A stretch of DNA of 64,000 nucleotides from the NCBI GenBank assembly GCA_964593795.1, contig CAZQJC010000361.1:58678-122677 (forward strand), in the 5' to 3' direction. The notes beneath the pieces were generated by a model, which searched no databases, was not told the DNA's origin, and saw only the letters and a list, made by a program, of their open reading frames with translations. This stretch comes from JAHFDS01 sp964593795 (GTDB lineage Bacteria; Myxococcota_A; Polyangia; JAHFDS01). Of the stretch, positions 49,017 to 56,206 are shown one piece after another. Positions within the stretch are counted from its first letter, which is position 1. The number at the start of each line of letters is the position of its first letter. The position numbers and the translations under genes were made by a program.

Positions 49017-49064
49017 CGCCGCCGCTCCGGCCCCGTAATGCCGCGATCTTTCGCGGTGCGCACC

Positions 49065-49080
49065 CGGCACGCGCGTTGCT
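49065..49080 (+). promoter_or_regulatory. sigma-54 promoter
   Basis: CGGCACGCGCGTTGCT matches all fixed bases of TGGCACGNNNNTTGCW except the first. The predicted start near 49091 is 13 bases before ATG 49104. Confidence 0.75.
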
Positions 49081-49103
49081 CCGTGTCGTGCCGAGGACCA
49101 AGG

Positions 49104-49613
49104 ATGACCAGAGCAGCCCAGTCCGTGCAGGTGAGCGAGGAATTCCTCGAGCAGGACGACGTCGACACCCGGTCCCTCAGGGCCGGCGAGCGCCGCGCCC
49201 CGCGAGTGGCGTCGGCCAGGATCAAGAGCGAGGTGGAGGAGATCTGGTCCGATCTGACGCCGGACCGAGCGCTCAGGCCGCATGAGGTGATGGTCGAATA
49301 CCAGCTCGGCATCGATCCTCCGCACCTCGGCCGGACCTACAGCCTCGGCCGCTCAGGCTGCGTGATCAGTACCGGGCGGCACTTCGAGGCGCCACTGCAG
49401 CGCGGCTCCATCTGGCTGGACGTCAGAGACCGTCGCATTCGCCTCGGCGGCCACGTGATCTGGACCTCGCCGGCCGAAGAGGACGCCGAGGGCAAGATCA
49501 TCGCGCCGGCGCAGCTGGCGTTCGAGTTCGATCGTCACTCGGCGGCCATCGCCGAGCTCCTGCTGCGCACCCTGCTCTCCGACGGCACCCGCGTGCGGAG
49601 CGCCTGGCGCTGA
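49104..49613 (+). CDS. PilZ-like hypothetical protein (paralogue of 34350-34844)
   Basis: A 169-residue protein from ATG 49104; the frame is open further upstream, but that part holds the promoter and dyads. It shares FLEQDD, DLTPDRA, VEYQLG.D.PHL, TGR..EAPL and RGSIW.DV with its paralogue. The C-terminal half alternates short strands and may be PilZ-like. No ligand motif or known family is recognised. Both family members sit behind a strong sigma-54 promoter with paired dyads, so they are likely core outputs of the same regulon. Located directly downstream of the FHA activator. Confidence 0.7.
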   Translation: MTRAAQSVQVSEEFLEQDDVDTRSLRAGERRAPRVASARIKSEVEEIWSDLTPDRALRPHEVMVEYQLGIDPPHLGRTYSLGRSGCVISTGRHFEAPLQRGSIWLDVRDRRIRLGGHVIWTSPAEEDAEGKIIAPAQLAFEFDRHSAAIAELLLRTLLSDGTRVRSAWR

Positions 49614-49745
49614 CGCCCGCCCCGCCGACGACGCAGCGATCGTCCCGCCGCCTCCGCTCGCCCACGTGAGAGCCGCACCGGCCGCGGCTTCGATGCCACA
49701 CCCTGCCCTCGCCGTCTGGAGGATCAGCCGAATCGCCGGCAGATC

Positions 49746-50240
49746 TCAGCGCGGGGCGAACAGCGTGTGCCAGGTGGTCAGGCAGACGATCGCCCCCGCC
49801 AGCGCGCCGAGGAGGACGCCGAGCCACGGGGACGGCCGCCGACGACGATGGAACCCCGCGGACTCGACGACCTCCGTCATGCGGTGGGATGGACGCGACG
49901 TGGGGAAGAGCGGTGCAGGCTGGGCTGGCTCGGCCCGGGCCGTCGCGGGGCGCGCGGAGGGCGGCGCCCGCTGCAGCTCGCGGACGAGAATCGGTGGGCT
50001 CCCTTCGCCGAGCCACATCGCCTCGGTCGCATCGTCCGGCACCGGGTACACGTGGTCGCTCACCATGCGCAGCCCTTCCCTCCGCGTCGGATAGTCGTCC
50101 GCCGGGGCAAGCGCTCCGCAGTCGGCAGGGACCACGAGGTCGGTGTCCGCATCCTCGTCGACCCGATCGATTCCCCACCGAGGCCGGGGAAGGGCCGGGG
50201 TCGACGGAGGATCCGGCAGGGGCGGGGCGATGGAGCTCAC
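49746..50240 (-). CDS. Hypothetical protein with C-terminal membrane anchor
   Basis: About 164 residues from GTG 50240 (VSSIAPPLPDPPSTP), 19 bp after the lipoprotein stop. The N-terminal two thirds is proline-rich and probably disordered; a single membrane helix (WLGVLLGALAGAIVCLTTWHTLF) ends the protein, as in tail-anchored proteins. No family recognised. Likely co-transcribed with the small lipoprotein and so under the same sigma-54 control. Confidence 0.55.
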   Translation of the reverse strand: MSSIAPPLPDPPSTPALPRPRWGIDRVDEDADTDLVVPADCGALAPADDYPTRREGLRMVSDHVYPVPDDATEAMWLGEGSPPILVRELQRAPPSARPATARAEPAQPAPLFPTSRPSHRMTEVVESAGFHRRRRPSPWLGVLLGALAGAIVCLTTWHTLFAPR

Positions 50241-50259
50241 GCGCTCCCGCGGCACGGCT

Positions 50260-50589
50260 TCACCGGCTCGCGAGGCCCTGCGCACGCGTCAGGAGCTCGT
50301 CGGCGACCTGCTTGACGCTGCTCTGGCGCGCGTCTTCCGCGGTCACGAGCATCACCACGTCCCGGCCGTATGGCACGAGCTCCACGTAGCTGTCGGCGAC
50401 GGTGACCGTGATGCCGCGTCCGCTCTCGGTCACCTCGAGCCCGCGCTCCGCAGCCGCCCTGCCGACCGCCGCCAGCATGGCCGTGGCCCCCGAGCGGATG
50501 CTCGTCGAGTACTGACGTGAGGGCGTGCAGCCGACCGTCATGGAGCCCACCGTCGTCGCGAAGAAGAGAATGCCAATCGCCCTGAGCAT
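50260..50589 (-). CDS. Small lipoprotein (paralogue of 46714-47040)
   Basis: A 109-residue protein from ATG 50589. Signal MLRAIGILFFATTVGSMTVGC (lipobox TVGC). The mature part mirrors the paralogue: an N-terminal helix (AMLAAVGRAAAERGLEV), short strands, then ADELLTRAQGLASR at the end. A sigma-54-like match and a dyad pair lie upstream on its strand. Function unknown; an envelope role is inferred from the lipid anchor. Confidence 0.72.
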   Translation of the reverse strand: MLRAIGILFFATTVGSMTVGCTPSRQYSTSIRSGATAMLAAVGRAAAERGLEVTESGRGITVTVADSYVELVPYGRDVVMLVTAEDARQSSVKQVADELLTRAQGLASR

Positions 50590-50622
50590 CGTGCACCCCG
50601 CTGGCTGTCTGCCTCGGTGCTT

Positions 50623-50638
50623 TGCAGGCTGCGGACCA
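50623..50638 (-). promoter_or_regulatory. Possible sigma-54 promoter for the small lipoprotein
   Basis: Minus strand TGGTCCGCAGCCTGCA keeps GG and GC in register with three fixed-base mismatches. The predicted start near 50612 leaves a 23-nt leader. The nearest dyad centre is 68 bp upstream. Confidence 0.5.
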
Positions 50639-50698
50639 GGACCTCGGCCGACAGATTCCGCGCACTCCGAAGCGCCGGCGAGAGAAAGTGCGCCTCGC

Positions 50699-50737
50699 TG
50701 CGCGACAGACGCACGCGAATGCTGCGCAAGTCGCGCA
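50699..50737. promoter_or_regulatory. Two 15-bp dyads, candidate activator sites (cluster 6)
   Basis: TGCGCGACAGACGCA (50699-50713) and TGCGCAAGTCGCGCA (50723-50737), centres 24 bp apart, the same spacing as in cluster 5. Confidence 0.65.
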
Positions 50738-51083
50738 GGCACGTGTCGAGCGCGCCATCCGTTGCCTGCGCGACCGTTTCTTCGCAGGGCGCGTCGTCCA
50801 GGCCGTGGACACCGGCAATCGGGAGCTACTCGGCTTCATCGACGAGATCGCGCATCGCCGGCCGCACCCGACGCTGCCCCAGCCTCTTGTGGGCGCTTCT
50901 TTGGCTGTCTGCGTTTTCGCCCACGGGACGCCAAGGGGATCCCACCGGAAGTGCTTGAGCGCGAGCACCTCGCGAGCCGCACGCTCGTCGTCGGGTGACC
51001 TCCTCCGACCCAAGCTGCAATCCAGCTCGTACCACGATTCGCCGCAATCGCATCGTGTCAGACGGCCGGCGTAGGTTCGCGGG
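50738..51083. other. Intergenic stretch without a supported gene
   Basis: Open frames exist on both strands but have inconsistent codon bias, no start signal and no recognisable domain. One minus-strand frame (RCDCGESWYELDC) could be a fragment of a decayed gene. No RNA gene or clear terminator is seen. Confidence 0.5.
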
Positions 51084-51623
51084 ATGATCCAGGATGCGAT
51101 TGTCCGGCTCGAGGCCGGCGGTGTGGATGTCACGCTCAGCAAGCGCTTCCCGTCTCTTGCGATCGAGCTCGGGCCCGACCGCAAGCCCGTCCCGGTCGGC
51201 GAGCGCGTGCCTGTGGCCAGCAAGGGCGACGTCGTCGGGTGCACCCTGCCGCCCATCTCGCAGCTCTATCGCGGCACCCGGAAGCCACCGAGCTTCGCCG
51301 AAGGTCCGACGCCCGAGTACATGCCGCTCTTCATGTTCCTCGAGAAGACTGCGGTGGATTTCTCCCTCGCCACCGGCCGGCTCGAGCGCGATCAGGAGAT
51401 GGAGCGGCTCTATCGGCACCTGCGGCGCCGCCCCGATGGCAGCGACGGCAACGCGCTGTTCTCCTATCTGCAGGCGGCCGCGCGGCTCTACATGGCGCTC
51501 CGCGAGACCAGCCGCGACGAGCTCGACGGCGTGCTGCGTCGCCTCGAGCGCTCGGCCCGCACCTTCGGCATGGGCTACTCGAGCGAGAACTACCTCTCTA
51601 CCGTCAGCCAGCACCTGCCGTAG
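51084..51623 (+). CDS. Hypothetical protein, operon partner of Rpn-like gene
   Basis: A 179-residue protein from ATG 51084. Predicted mostly helical in its C-terminal half (ERDQEMERLYRHLRRR, ALFSYLQAAARLYMALRE); the N-terminal part is strand-rich. No signal peptide, membrane segment or known domain is recognised. The next gene starts 5 bp after its stop, so they are probably co-translated. Function unknown. Confidence 0.65.
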   Translation: MIQDAIVRLEAGGVDVTLSKRFPSLAIELGPDRKPVPVGERVPVASKGDVVGCTLPPISQLYRGTRKPPSFAEGPTPEYMPLFMFLEKTAVDFSLATGRLERDQEMERLYRHLRRRPDGSDGNALFSYLQAAARLYMALRETSRDELDGVLRRLERSARTFGMGYSSENYLSTVSQHLP

Positions 51624-51628
51624 CCGTC

Positions 51629-52507
51629 GTGGGCGAGCACGACATCGCCTTCCGGCACCTGCTGCGAGAGCTGCCCGACCCGCTGCTGCGGCTGGCGTTT
51701 CCGCGGAAGCGGCTCAAGGTGCTCGGGCCGATCGACGCGAGCGCCGACCGGCCACGGCAGCTCACCACGGACGCGCTCATCCGGGTGCGCGAGGGTCGCC
51801 ACGAGGCGATCGTCCACGTGGAGGTCGAGCGCGGCTGGAGACCGGAGCTCCCCAGGCGGATCTTCGAGTACTCGGCCGCCGCGCACGCGCGCACCGGGCT
51901 GCCCATCGAGTCAGTGGTGCTGCTGCTCCGCCGAGGTGGCCGCCCGCCGAGAGGCGCCACCACCTACCGCGTGCGCGGGCTCGGGCACGACAGCCACGTC
52001 CTCCACTACCACGTCGTCGCGCTCTGGCAGCTCGACGCGGAGGCCATGCGCCGGCGGCTTCCACCGGAGGGTTGGGCCTTCTGCGCCGCGATGCAGGGCG
52101 CGAACGCGCGCTTCGTGCGGCGCCTGGCCGAGGACCTTCAGGCACGCGAGGACGTGCCGGCGCAGCGGCGCGAGCTCGGGCTCGGATTGCTGTTCGTGAT
52201 CACCGCGGCTATCCTTGGATCAGCCACAGCGAGAGGCATCTTCCACATGGATTCGATCATGCAGAGCCCGGGCGTCCAGGAGCTCATCCACGAGTGGGAG
52301 GGCAAGGGCGAGAAGAAAGGCAGGCTCCAGGGCCTCCGGGACGTCTGCCTTGCTCTGGTCACTGCCAAGGTGCCGGCCGCCCCCAAACTGGTGCTCGATC
52401 GCATCAGGGCGATCGACGACTCGACGTTGCTGGAGAGCCTGCTCGTCGAGCTCGGCACCGCCCAGGACGCGATCGCGGCGCAGGCCGCCCTGGCCCGGCT
52501 CGGCTAA
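51629..52507 (+). CDS. Rpn/PD-(D/E)XK nuclease-like protein
   Basis: A 292-residue protein from GTG 51629; the frame is open upstream but overlaps the previous gene. It starts GEHDIAFRHLLRELP, like Rpn-type putative transposases/recombination-promoting nucleases. The pattern TTDALIRV...AIVHVEVE gives an Asp and a Glu-Val-Glu at PD-(D/E)XK spacing, followed by RRIFEYSAAAHARTGLPI. The C-terminal ~85 residues (from MDSIMQSPGVQELIHEWEGK) are a family-typical tail. A second, broken copy of that tail follows immediately. Such genes are common in mobile or accessory DNA. Nuclease function is inferred from weak motifs. Confidence 0.6.
   Translation: MGEHDIAFRHLLRELPDPLLRLAFPRKRLKVLGPIDASADRPRQLTTDALIRVREGRHEAIVHVEVERGWRPELPRRIFEYSAAAHARTGLPIESVVLLLRRGGRPPRGATTYRVRGLGHDSHVLHYHVVALWQLDAEAMRRRLPPEGWAFCAAMQGANARFVRRLAEDLQAREDVPAQRRELGLGLLFVITAAILGSATARGIFHMDSIMQSPGVQELIHEWEGKGEKKGRLQGLRDVCLALVTAKVPAAPKLVLDRIRAIDDSTLLESLLVELGTAQDAIAAQAALARLG
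52247..52312 (+). repeat. 66-bp direct repeat, copy 1
   Basis: Starts ATGGATTCGATCATGCAGAG inside the Rpn-like gene. It is repeated at 52526-52591 with one difference (G to T at the 25th base). Confidence 0.95.
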
Positions 52508-52525
52508 TCCCTCGCGCAGCCCAGC

Positions 52526-52778
52526 ATGGATTCGATCATGCAGAGCCCGTGCGTCCAGGAGCTCATCCACGAGTGGGAGGGCAAGGGCGAGCTCAAAGCC
52601 CTTCGTTCCGTATGCGTTAGGTCTGCTGGAGGCCAAGCTCGGCACCAAGGTGCCGGCCGACCTCTCGGCGCGGCTCGACGGTACGACTGACCTCTCGGCG
52701 CTGCAGCGCCTCGCGATAGATCTCGGCTCCGCGGCCGACGGCGATGCGGCACGGGCGATCGTCGCGCGGCTTGCATAG
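52526..52778 (+). pseudogene. Broken duplicate of the Rpn-like C-terminal tail
   Basis: The second 66-bp repeat copy (52526-52591) again encodes MDSIMQSPCVQELIHEWEGK. The frame then breaks: the homologous continuation (LGLLEAKLGTKVPADLSARL through AARAIVARLA) is in another frame ending at 52778. It looks like a tail from a related, more diverged gene joined by recombination, then frameshifted. Not expected to be functional. Confidence 0.75.
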
Positions 52779-52947
52779 CCGGTCCTGCGTCCGCATCCAT
52801 GCCGCGAAGAGAGTAGCCCTGGCCGAGGTCGCGTACCCGCGGTCGCTTACGCCCACCGGGCGGTCGGCACCAGAGGCGAGGATGAGGCGCGGCAGCGCGG
52901 CGACGCCCGCGTTGGTTGACCTCTGACACGAGGGTCCGCCGCCGCGA

Positions 52948-53427
52948 TCAGGCAGCGGGGCGTGCTCGCGCGGCCCGCCGTGGACGGGCCTTCGGCGGAC
53001 GAGCCTGCATCGCTTCGAGCCGCTCGCGCATGTCGGCGCGTCCCGCGAGCTTGTCGGCCGCGAGGGCGCAGAGTGCCGCCGCGGCGGCCCGGTCGATGGC
53101 GGCCCGGCCGTTCTCCCAGCGGGACACGGTCTCACCTCGCAGGTTGAGCAGCGCGGCGAGCTCGGCGGCCTTGAGGCCGACGAACCGCCTCAGGAACCGG
53201 AACCCCTCTGGCCCGCGCACGCCCTCGCGGGCGAGGACCTCGGCTGCCCGCGCCTCCGCCGGCGACGGGCCGGCGCCACCTGGGAAGTACCGCTCGCCGC
53301 ACGAGCCGCAACGCTGGCCCTTCACGTGGGCCGCGAACCGCTGGCCGTCGAGCTCGCGCACATCGTCGAGCGTCGCCGCGCGCATGTCCGAGCTCCCGCA
53401 CTGGTGGCACTTCTTGAGCATCCGCAT
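52948..53427 (-). CDS. MqsA-like antitoxin: zinc finger plus helix-turn-helix
   Basis: A 159-residue protein from ATG 53427 (MRMLKKCHQCGSSD). Two CxxC pairs (CHQC, CGSC) form an N-terminal zinc-binding domain; residues 65-125 hold an Xre-type helix-turn-helix (LKAAELAALLNLRGETVSRWENG). The C-terminus is Arg/Ala-rich. This is the layout of MqsA-type antitoxins, which neutralise the toxin and repress the operon. It follows the small toxin-like gene after 8 bp. The toxin-first order matches mqsRA-type modules. Confidence 0.82.
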   Translation of the reverse strand: MRMLKKCHQCGSSDMRAATLDDVRELDGQRFAAHVKGQRCGSCGERYFPGGAGPSPAEARAAEVLAREGVRGPEGFRFLRRFVGLKAAELAALLNLRGETVSRWENGRAAIDRAAAAALCALAADKLAGRADMRERLEAMQARPPKARPRRAARARPAA

Positions 53428-53435
53428 CGCTCCTC

Positions 53436-53702
53436 TCACCAGACGGTGATCACCAGCATGTCGTCCTCGAGCACCACCTTCATCGTGAGGTCGTCCCCAT
53501 CGCGATCGGGGCCGGTCACGACCCAGCCCGCGCCATCCCGCTTCGACCTCCGGGCGTTGACGAGAGCGCTGTGCACGTCCTCGCGCTGCGCGCCAGCCGC
53601 GATCATCTCGTCGTAGGCGTGACTGGTCAGCATGTAGCGGTTGGCGCTCGCGAGCCCTCGGATCGTCGTGAGTGCCTCGCGGGCGTTCACAGACCTCACC
53701 AT
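53436..53702 (-). CDS. DUF4258-type toxin of a type II toxin-antitoxin pair
   Basis: An 88-residue protein from ATG 53702; TTG 53726 is an alternative. The pattern RYMLTSHAYDEMIAAG, DVHSAL, then DRDGDDLTMKVVLEDDMLVI with a C-terminal Trp matches the small DUF4258 (RelE/MqsR-fold-like) family. Members are found beside zinc-finger HTH antitoxins, as here. A ribonuclease role is known for relatives but not shown by the sequence. TTGACA lies just upstream of the ATG on the coding strand. Confidence 0.75.
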   Translation of the reverse strand: MVRSVNAREALTTIRGLASANRYMLTSHAYDEMIAAGAQREDVHSALVNARRSKRDGAGWVVTGPDRDGDDLTMKVVLEDDMLVITVW

Positions 53703-53814
53703 GGTCGCGACTTGCGTTTTTGTCAAGTAGTCGGGGAACGCGCCACCCCTGCGCGACCCTCTCCGTCCGGTGGCCCGTGAGCGCGCGCTCGATCTCTTGC
53801 GGCGACGCCCGTGA

Positions 53815-54138
53815 GGACAAGAAGAAGCGGTTCGAAGCCAAGGGCTGGAGGGCGGCTCCGCGGCGGAGTTCCTCGAGCTGTCGAGCGAGGAGGCCGACTA
53901 CGTCGAGATCCGTGTCCGACTCGCTCGGGGCCTGAAGGACCGCCGATTGCACCGTCGCGTCACCCAGACCGACATGGCACGCATGGTGCGTTCGAGCCAG
54001 TCCCGGATCGCGAAGATGGAAGCCGGGGATCCCACGGTCTCGATCGACCTCCTCATCCGCACGCTCCTCGCCCTCGGCGCCTCGCGGCGCGAGGTCGGCA
54101 AGCTCATCGCGGGCGCGCCGTCGCACGCTGCAGGGTGA
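53815..54138 (+). pseudogene. Frameshifted Xre-family regulator
   Basis: One frame gives KKKRFEAKGWR and another continues GSAAEFLELSSEEADYVEIR through to SHAAG. Together they read as a complete small Xre antitoxin of the 'GWRVGSAAEFLELS' type, with helix-turn-helix QTDMARMVRSSQSRIAKMEAG. The junction near 53850 lacks one base. Only a TTG at 53947 could start the second frame. The partner toxin is absent. Confidence 0.65.
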
Positions 54139-54168
54139 CTGCGCTCGACGGTCATCGGCTGCAAGTCG

Positions 54169-54188
54169 TTATCACGCATTTATCACGC
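54169..54188. repeat. Direct repeat TTATCACGC x2, 11-bp period
   Basis: Two copies (54169-54177, 54180-54188) lie just before the tRNA-Phe fragment. They could be recombinase arm sites of an integrated element, or remains of an integrase gene end. Confidence 0.5.
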
Positions 54189-54254
54189 GGGCGCTCAGCG
54201 CTCCCTTTCGCGCGGAAAAGTCGAGCGAAGCTCGCTATTTGCGGCCCTCGAATT

Positions 54255-54304
54255 GCGGACTGAAAATCCGCGTGTCGGTGGTTCAATTCCGCCCCTGGGC
54301 ACCA
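54255..54304 (+). other. 3' half of a tRNA-Phe gene (likely att site, not a functional tRNA)
   Basis: The stem GCGGA, loop CTGAAAA and stem TCCGC give a perfect anticodon arm with anticodon GAA. Then come the variable loop, the T arm (GGTGG, TTCAATT, CCGCC), the 3' acceptor strand CCTGGGC and ACCA. The D arm and the 5' acceptor strand GCCCAGG are missing upstream. Such 3' fragments mark tyrosine-recombinase integration at a tRNA gene. From here to 54454 there is only a short terminal gene fragment (54391-54447, ending AAQGITAIED) and a GTCCCACGGGACGCACGGGA repeat. Confidence 0.8.
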
Positions 54305-54454
54305 CTTCTCCCTGAACACTCGAGGTCCGAGTGGGTCCCACGGGACGCACGGGACCTCGGTTCGGCGGGCGTTCATCCCAGCTCCAGGCGATGAAGGACG
54401 GCCTCGCGCGACTCGCGGCGCAGGGCATCACGGCGATCGAGGACTGACCCTCGG

Positions 54455-54868
54455 ATGTGGCCGCAGCGATCGACGATCCTGGGGGACGACGGCGCGCCGA
54501 AGATCCATCGCCACTACCTCATCGGCACCGGCAAGACCTTCGGCGTCTTCTTGCACCACTTCGTCGGCAGCGACCCGCCCACGGTCTTCCACGACCATCC
54601 TTGGACCTGGGGCATCGCGCTCGTGCTGCGCGGCGGCTACACCGAGGAGCGCCGGGATCGCGGCGGCACCAAGCTCGCTCGACGGTGGCTCGGTGCTGGC
54701 CGGATCAACGTGCTGCTCCCCGGGGTGTTCCACCGCGTCGAGCTTCGTGATGGGCGGCCGGCGTGGACGCTCTTCGTCCATGCTCGGAAGGTTCGAAGGT
54801 GGGGCTTCCTGGACTCGGTGACCGGGGCGTTCGAGCTCTGGTCGCCCACCGCTTCCCGCCATCCGTGA
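54455..54868 (+). CDS. Cupin-like hypothetical protein, phage-type
   Basis: A 137-residue protein. Motifs YLHHFVGSD-type (FLHHFVGSDPP), FHDHPW, LRGGYTEER and PGVFHRVEL give a cupin-like fold with several histidines that could bind a metal. Similar small proteins occur in phages and prophages (recalled, not searched). It lies just after the tRNA fragment and a gene remnant, which fits former mobile DNA. Function unknown. Confidence 0.6.
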   Translation: MWPQRSTILGDDGAPKIHRHYLIGTGKTFGVFLHHFVGSDPPTVFHDHPWTWGIALVLRGGYTEERRDRGGTKLARRWLGAGRINVLLPGVFHRVELRDGRPAWTLFVHARKVRRWGFLDSVTGAFELWSPTASRHP

Positions 54869-54877
54869 AGCGGCAAG

Positions 54878-55288
54878 TCAGGGGCGGAGCGGAGCGGGCT
54901 GCGCATCGGTGCGCGGTGCCTGCGTCCGCGCTCGCAGGCGCCCCTCGACGAGGTGAGCGAGCGCGTTCGCGTCGGGGCAGGCCTCCACCTCGGGCGCGGT
55001 GACCAGCAGCTCGGGGGAGCCGCCGCCGTCGTAGAGGACGGCGGGGAACGCGCAGGCGACGGCGGGGTAACGGCGCTGGAACTGGTCGCGGTGCAGGTGC
55101 TGGACGCGGATCTTCTGGCGGCGGACGAAGCGGACCCAGTCCATCGACGGCAGGACCGTCCCCCAGGTGATCGCGCACAGGTGGCAGGGGTACGTAGAGG
55201 AGGAGACGAGCTTGTGGATCACGTCCTTGGCGATGTTGAGCACGCCGCTGTCGGCGGCGTAGACGAACACGAGCCTGGGCTTCGCCAT
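54878..55288 (-). CDS. Conserved hypothetical protein
   Basis: A 136-residue protein from ATG 55288. The pattern RLVFVYAADSGVLNIAKDVIHK, then TYPCHLCAITWGTV, then QHLHRDQF resembles a widespread uncharacterised family; the CxxC could bind metal or be redox-active. No membrane segment. Divergent from arsR. Function unknown. Confidence 0.65.
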   Translation of the reverse strand: MAKPRLVFVYAADSGVLNIAKDVIHKLVSSSTYPCHLCAITWGTVLPSMDWVRFVRRQKIRVQHLHRDQFQRRYPAVACAFPAVLYDGGGSPELLVTAPEVEACPDANALAHLVEGRLRARTQAPRTDAQPAPLRP

Positions 55289-55331
55289 GGTCCTCCCAGG
55301 CTAGCAGATTCCAAGAAAGTCGAATCAGGCC

Positions 55332-55360
55332 TTGACGGGATAATTCGAGATCGTTAGAAA
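55332..55360 (+). promoter_or_regulatory. sigma-70-type promoter for the arsenic operon
   Basis: TTGACG (55332-55337), a 17-bp spacer and TAGAAA (55355-55360) precede the GTG start at 55367. The region is AT-richer than its surroundings. Confidence 0.45.
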
Positions 55361-55366
55361 CAAGGT

Positions 55367-55672
55367 GTGGCCGGGAAGCTCGACCATCACGCGATTCAGC
55401 TCAGCGCGCTGGGCCACCCGATCCGGCTCGCCATCCTGCGGCGCGTCGTCCAAGGGGGACCTGATGGCACGGCAGCCGGGGACATCCAGGCGGAGGTCGA
55501 CATTCCGGCGTCCACCCTGAGCCACCACCTCGACCGGCTGGCCTCGGCGGGCCTCGTGACCACGCGGCGCGAGGGGACCTTCATCTACTACTCGCCCGAC
55601 TTCGGGGCGCTCAGGCAGCTCACCTCGTACCTCTGGGAAGACTGCTGCAAGCGCGGCAAGGGCTGCTGCTGA
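55367..55672 (+). CDS. arsR: ArsR-family metalloregulator
   Basis: A 101-residue winged-helix repressor from GTG 55367. ALGHPIRLAILRR and the recognition region IPASTLSHHLDRLASAGLV are typical of ArsR. The usual CxC in helix 3 is absent; instead cysteines lie at the C-terminus (EDCCKRGKGCC), as in ArsR types that bind As(III) there. It should repress the operon until arsenite binds. A 69-bp gap with an inverted repeat separates it from arsI. Confidence 0.9.
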   Translation: MAGKLDHHAIQLSALGHPIRLAILRRVVQGGPDGTAAGDIQAEVDIPASTLSHHLDRLASAGLVTTRREGTFIYYSPDFGALRQLTSYLWEDCCKRGKGCC

Positions 55673-55704
55673 CCAGGCGGCCAAGCGCATTCGTGTGCCC
55701 GCAT

Positions 55705-55722
55705 TTTCGACAGTTCTCGAAA
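55705..55722. promoter_or_regulatory. Inverted repeat TTTCGA-N6-TCGAAA, candidate ArsR operator
   Basis: A perfect 6-bp inverted repeat in the arsR-arsI gap, followed by a GAAAGGGAG ribosome site before ATG 55742. Confidence 0.55.
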
Positions 55723-55741
55723 TAGAAAGGGAGACCCGACG

Positions 55742-56206
55742 ATGAACATCCTCAAGCCTCACGTCTCGCTCAATGTCACGAACGTCGACGCCGCCGTGGC
55801 GTTCTACGAGAAGGCCTTCGGCGTGCCGGCCACGAAGCGGCGACGGGGCTACGCCAAGTTCGATCTCCAGGCGCCGGCGCTGAACCTCAGCATGGTCGAG
55901 GCGCCGCGGACGGGCGTCAACGCGAGCCACTTCGGGATCCAGGTGGCCGACACCGCGGACGTGCTCGAAGCCAAGGCGCGCTTCGAGGCGGCCGGGCTCC
56001 GCACGTTCTCCGAGGAAGACACGACGTGCTGTTACGCCGTGCAGGACAAGGTCTGGATCGAGGATCCGGATGGCAACTCGTGGGAGGTGTTCGTGGTGAA
56101 GGCGGATGCGGACTCCATGCATCGCGATCCGGCCAAGACCGAGTGCTGCGCGCCGGCCACGACCGCGCCGATCCAGATCGGGACCTCGCCCGCCAGATGC
56201 TGCTGA
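55742..56206 (+). CDS. arsI: ArsI/CadI-family glyoxalase-fold protein (C-As lyase type)
   Basis: A 154-residue vicinal-oxygen-chelate protein. The start (HVSLNVTNVDAAVAFYEKAF), SHFGIQV, the TCCYA cysteine pair and EDPDGNSWEVF match ArsI, the Fe(II)-dependent dioxygenase that cleaves C-As bonds of trivalent organoarsenicals; the paired cysteines bind arsenic. The C-terminal tail has more Cys (KTECC, ARCC). It overlaps the aquaporin gene by 10 bp. Confidence 0.85.
   Translation: MNILKPHVSLNVTNVDAAVAFYEKAFGVPATKRRRGYAKFDLQAPALNLSMVEAPRTGVNASHFGIQVADTADVLEAKARFEAAGLRTFSEEDTTCCYAVQDKVWIEDPDGNSWEVFVVKADADSMHRDPAKTECCAPATTAPIQIGTSPARCC

Noticed and set aside
54200..54304. A complete tRNA-Phe gene
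   Set aside because: No 5' acceptor strand GCCCAGG or D arm can be found upstream; only the 3' half is present.
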